Source: Desulfarculales bacterium (GTDB taxonomy: Bacteria; Desulfobacterota; Desulfarculia; Desulfarculales; Desulfarculaceae). From it: a DNA stretch of 42,636 nucleotides. Both the position numbers and the translations under genes were made by a program. The stretch is from NCBI GenBank assembly GCA_031267815.1, contig JAIRYI010000014.1, positions 1 through 42,636 on the forward strand, given 5' to 3'. Below are positions 40,832-42,636 of the stretch, piece by piece. Positions within the stretch are counted from its first letter, which is position 1. Each line of letters opens with the position of its first letter. A model generated the notes under the pieces. That model did not search any database. It was given only the letters and a program-made list of their open reading frames with translations, and was not told the origin of the DNA.

Positions 40832-41421
40832 GGCCGGCAGGCGGCCAGGGCGCGCGCGTCTTCCTGGCTTAAACGCACTTTTTTGAGTTCCACCTGCAGG
40901 TGATCCACCGCCCGGGGCAGGCGGGCCATTTCCTTGGGGCTGAGGCCCTGGGCCTGCAGCTCTTCCCCGTAGGGACTCAGCACCATGGCGTAGCTCTCCA
41001 AATGAAACCGGGCCTTGCGCCAGCCCAGACGCCAGAACCATTCGCAGTAATACTGCCAGCTGTTTTCGTTAAAAGCCCGCACATGGGTAGGGTCCTGCCA
41101 GGCCCCCAGGGACAGGTCATAGGGCACATAAATCCGCATAATCCCGCCCACGCGCAGGAGTTCCAGGCAGGAAGCCATCGCCGTCACCAGATTCTCAATA
41201 TGTTCCAACACATCCAGGGCCAGAACCGTTTCAAAGGTGCCGGGATGAAGCACAATGGGGCCGAAGCGGCGGGTGGTAAAGGCGCGGACCGGCCCGGTGA
41301 AGAGGGGCTGGTTTAAATCAAAGACAATATCCGGGCCATATTCCGGATCAATATCCAGATTGAGGCACTTATCCCGGAATTTGGCCCCGCAGCCCAGGTT
41401 AAGTTTAAGGGGGTAACTCAC
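40810..41421 (-). CDS. SAM-dependent methyltransferase
   Basis: A 203-residue class I methyltransferase. Motif I is LKLNLGCGAKFRD, an acidic residue follows at LNLDIDPEYGPDIV, and the DVLEHIENL motif (Methyltransf_11 type) and LLRVGGIMRIYVP come next. The substrate is unknown; similar genes near flagellin in related bacteria can belong to glycan or flagellin modification, which is an inference here. It starts 15 bases after the TPR gene on the same strand. Confidence 0.85.
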   Translation of the reverse strand: MSYPLKLNLGCGAKFRDKCLNLDIDPEYGPDIVFDLNQPLFTGPVRAFTTRRFGPIVLHPGTFETVLALDVLEHIENLVTAMASCLELLRVGGIMRIYVPYDLSLGAWQDPTHVRAFNENSWQYYCEWFWRLGWRKARFHLESYAMVLSPYGEELQAQGLSPKEMARLPRAVDHLQVELKKVRLSQEDARALAACRPQSRMER

Positions 41422-41436
41422 CTTGCCCCCTTGCGC

Positions 41437-41988
41437 CTAAGAAAAAAGGCCAAGATCATTGGGAAACTGGGCCTGCAAAGCCTCTATTTTATCTTTGTGT
41501 TCGGGAAAACGGTGAGCGATGTTGTTGAGCATGCTCTTGGCCTCTTCCCACTGGCTGCGCACCATGTACAGTTTGGTGAGATTAAAGTGATAAATATAAT
41601 TGTCCGGATCCAGGGAAACAGCCAGTTGCAGGGTTCTCAGCCCCGCGTCCAGCCAGCCGCCGCTCACCAGAGACGCGCCCAGGGAATTGTAAGCTTTGGC
41701 GTTGTGCGGATCCGCCTGCGCCCAGCGCCGATGGACGGCGCTGGCGCCGTCAAAATCCTGTCTGGCCATTAACATGTGGCCCAGCTCTTCCAGAAGGGGG
41801 ACATCCTCAGCCACGTTTTCAGGCAAAAGCGCCAGCATGGCCAGGGCGTCTTCGCGCCGTTCCAGGAGAATAAGCTCTTTAATGCCGGCCAGAGATGGCT
41901 CGGAGGCGGCAGGGGCCGAGTGAGGGGAAGAAAGGGGGGTATGCTTTATGCTTCGAGTGATTTTTTTCTTTTTCTTTTTTTGCGTCAC
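41437..41988 (-). CDS. TPR-repeat protein
   Basis: A 183-residue protein. It opens with a very basic stretch (MTQKKKKKKITRSIKH) and a Ser/Pro/Ala-rich linker, then three or four tetratricopeptide-type repeats, visible as DGASAVHRRWAQADPHNAKA, YNSLGASLVSGGWLDAGLRT and LQLAVSLDPDNYIYHFNLTK. TPR units mediate protein-protein contacts. Its position between a methyltransferase and flagellin suggests a role in flagellin export or modification, but this is only positional. The gene lies downstream of flagellin on the same strand, behind a terminator. Confidence 0.82.
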   Translation of the reverse strand: MTQKKKKKKITRSIKHTPLSSPHSAPAASEPSLAGIKELILLERREDALAMLALLPENVAEDVPLLEELGHMLMARQDFDGASAVHRRWAQADPHNAKAYNSLGASLVSGGWLDAGLRTLQLAVSLDPDNYIYHFNLTKLYMVRSQWEEAKSMLNNIAHRFPEHKDKIEALQAQFPNDLGLFS

Positions 41989-42234
41989 GGTCGGTGTCCT
42001 CGGCTAACATAAACAATCGGTCGCCTCAGGCTCAACGCCTGGCGATTTTATAATAATATTTTAATTTTAGCAAAACTTCAGCTGGAAATAAAGAAAAAAT
42101 CAAACTTTCAAAAGAAAACTATAAAGAAGCGCCCGGTTTTATTTTCAAACCGCCGCCCTGCCGGCTTGCCCCACCCGGCTTTACATCAATCGCCGCGAAT
42201 TAAATGAGTTTGTTTTTAAGCCGCCGGCGGAAGC
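41989..42234. other. Non-coding AT-rich stretch upstream of the TPR gene
   Basis: About 250 bp without a gene, probably holding the promoter of the TPR-methyltransferase pair (minus strand). The part from 42040 to 42130 is AT-rich. No clear sigma-70 or sigma-54 element stands out. Confidence 0.4.
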
Positions 42235-42282
42235 AAAATAAAAAACCCGGCGGGGGAGAAGAATTATCTTCCCCCCCGCCGG
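42235..42282 (-). terminator. Rho-independent terminator of flagellin
   Basis: A 16-bp stem with one mismatch (42245-42260 with 42267-42282) and loop AATTAT. On the minus strand it is followed by TTTTTTATTT. It lies about 80 bases after the flagellin stop codon. On the plus strand it is followed by CGTTTTT, so it may act in both directions. Confidence 0.85.
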
Positions 42283-42360
42283 GCGTTTTTAAGCAATCAG
42301 GTTTAGGTGTTAACTAATCAGTCTTAATTTTCAATAATCAACCCCTAATATTTAGTTAGT

Positions 42361-42636
42361 TTAACCAATTAACTGCAAAGCCAGCTGGGGCAGGCTGTTG
42401 GCCTGGGCCAGCATGGCGGTGGCCGCCTGGGCCAGAATATTATTGCGGGTAAACTCGGTCATCTCGGTGGCTACGTCCACGTCGGAAATGCGGCTTTCCG
42501 CGGCCTGCAGGTTTTCCGCCTGAATCTGCAAATTGGTTATGGTGTTTTCCAGACGGTTCTGCACCGCCCCCAGGCTGGCCCGGGCCACGTCCTTTTTATT
42601 GATGGCCGTATCCAGGGCGTTGAGGGCCTTCTGGGC
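42361..42636 (-). CDS. fliC: Flagellin, C-terminal part
   Basis: The last 91 residues of a flagellin; the gene continues past the right edge. The C-terminal D0/D1 signature is clear: ASLGAVQNRLENTITNLQ, then ENLQAAESRISDVDVATEM, FTRNNILAQAATAMLAQANS and the end LPQLALQLIG. This region forms the coiled-coil core of the filament and contains the export and polymerisation surfaces. A strong terminator follows. The cell is therefore flagellated or carries flagellar genes. Confidence 0.95.
   Translation of the reverse strand, partial: AQKALNALDTAINKKDVARASLGAVQNRLENTITNLQIQAENLQAAESRISDVDVATEMTEFTRNNILAQAATAMLAQANSLPQLALQLIG

Overview
The window (42.6 kb) looks like chromosomal DNA from an anaerobic, flagellated bacterium with a two-membrane envelope. 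Evidence for this is a dnaA/dnaN pair, methyl-branch genes of the Wood-Ljungdahl pathway (acsD, acsC, acsE), a TraT-like outer-membrane lipoprotein, several other lipoproteins, MltG and flagellin. Gene families and style fit the former Deltaproteobacteria (Desulfobacterota), but this placement is an inference. Coding DNA is GC-rich and intergenic DNA is often AT-rich. There is no CRISPR array, prophage or insertion sequence that I can recognise.

Layout. 0-4.3 kb: a partial AT-rich gene and a structured repeat, then (minus strand) dnaA, dnaN, a small membrane protein and a secreted cyclophilin. DnaA-box-like sites lie on both sides of dnaA, so this is a candidate replication origin. 4.5-7.7 kb: acsD-acsC-acsE, transcribed divergently from dnaA. 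7.8-14.2 kb: a TraT-like lipoprotein, a TetR regulator, a SPOR protein, an IspH-UbiA fusion overlapping a dihydrouridine synthase, a radical SAM protein and a HAD phosphatase. 14.2-19.1 kb: a PhoR/PhoB-type two-component pair, then mltG, ruvX and proC on the minus strand. 19.1-20.0 kb: an 870-bp non-coding stretch full of hairpins and repeats. 20.0-22.0 kb: an M24 peptidase overlapping a XerC/D recombinase.

22.0-30.1 kb is the most accessory-looking part. A five-gene plus-strand cluster encodes an ABC importer of the nitrate/sulfonate/taurine class, a PaaK-like acyl-CoA ligase and a fumarate/urocanate-reductase-like flavoprotein whose FMN domain has lost the usual flavinylated threonine. A perfect inverted repeat precedes the cluster, and hairpins of one family separate its first three genes. 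Facing it are a 59-residue zinc-ribbon protein, a BASS-like transporter and a PaaI-type thioesterase. Together they suggest uptake, CoA activation and reduction of an unknown, perhaps unsaturated or aromatic, organic acid.

30.2-36.2 kb (minus strand): a MinD-like ATPase coupled to a PD40 propeller protein, the RNase P RNA, an RNase H-like protein, a COG1579 coiled-coil zinc protein, a NIF3-family protein, a CAT-anticodon tRNA and a hypothetical gene. 36.5-40.8 kb: three tandem exported proteins built from what appears to be one repeated, undescribed domain of about 130 residues. 40.8-42.6 kb (minus strand): a methyltransferase, a TPR protein and the 3' end of a flagellin gene with its terminator.

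The non-coding highlights are a 120-bp element present twice with a compensatory base-pair change in its stem, a family of hairpins with a shared core and six-base loops, a related AT-rich hairpin group, and a 33-bp copy of the dnaA translation start placed 4 kb away.
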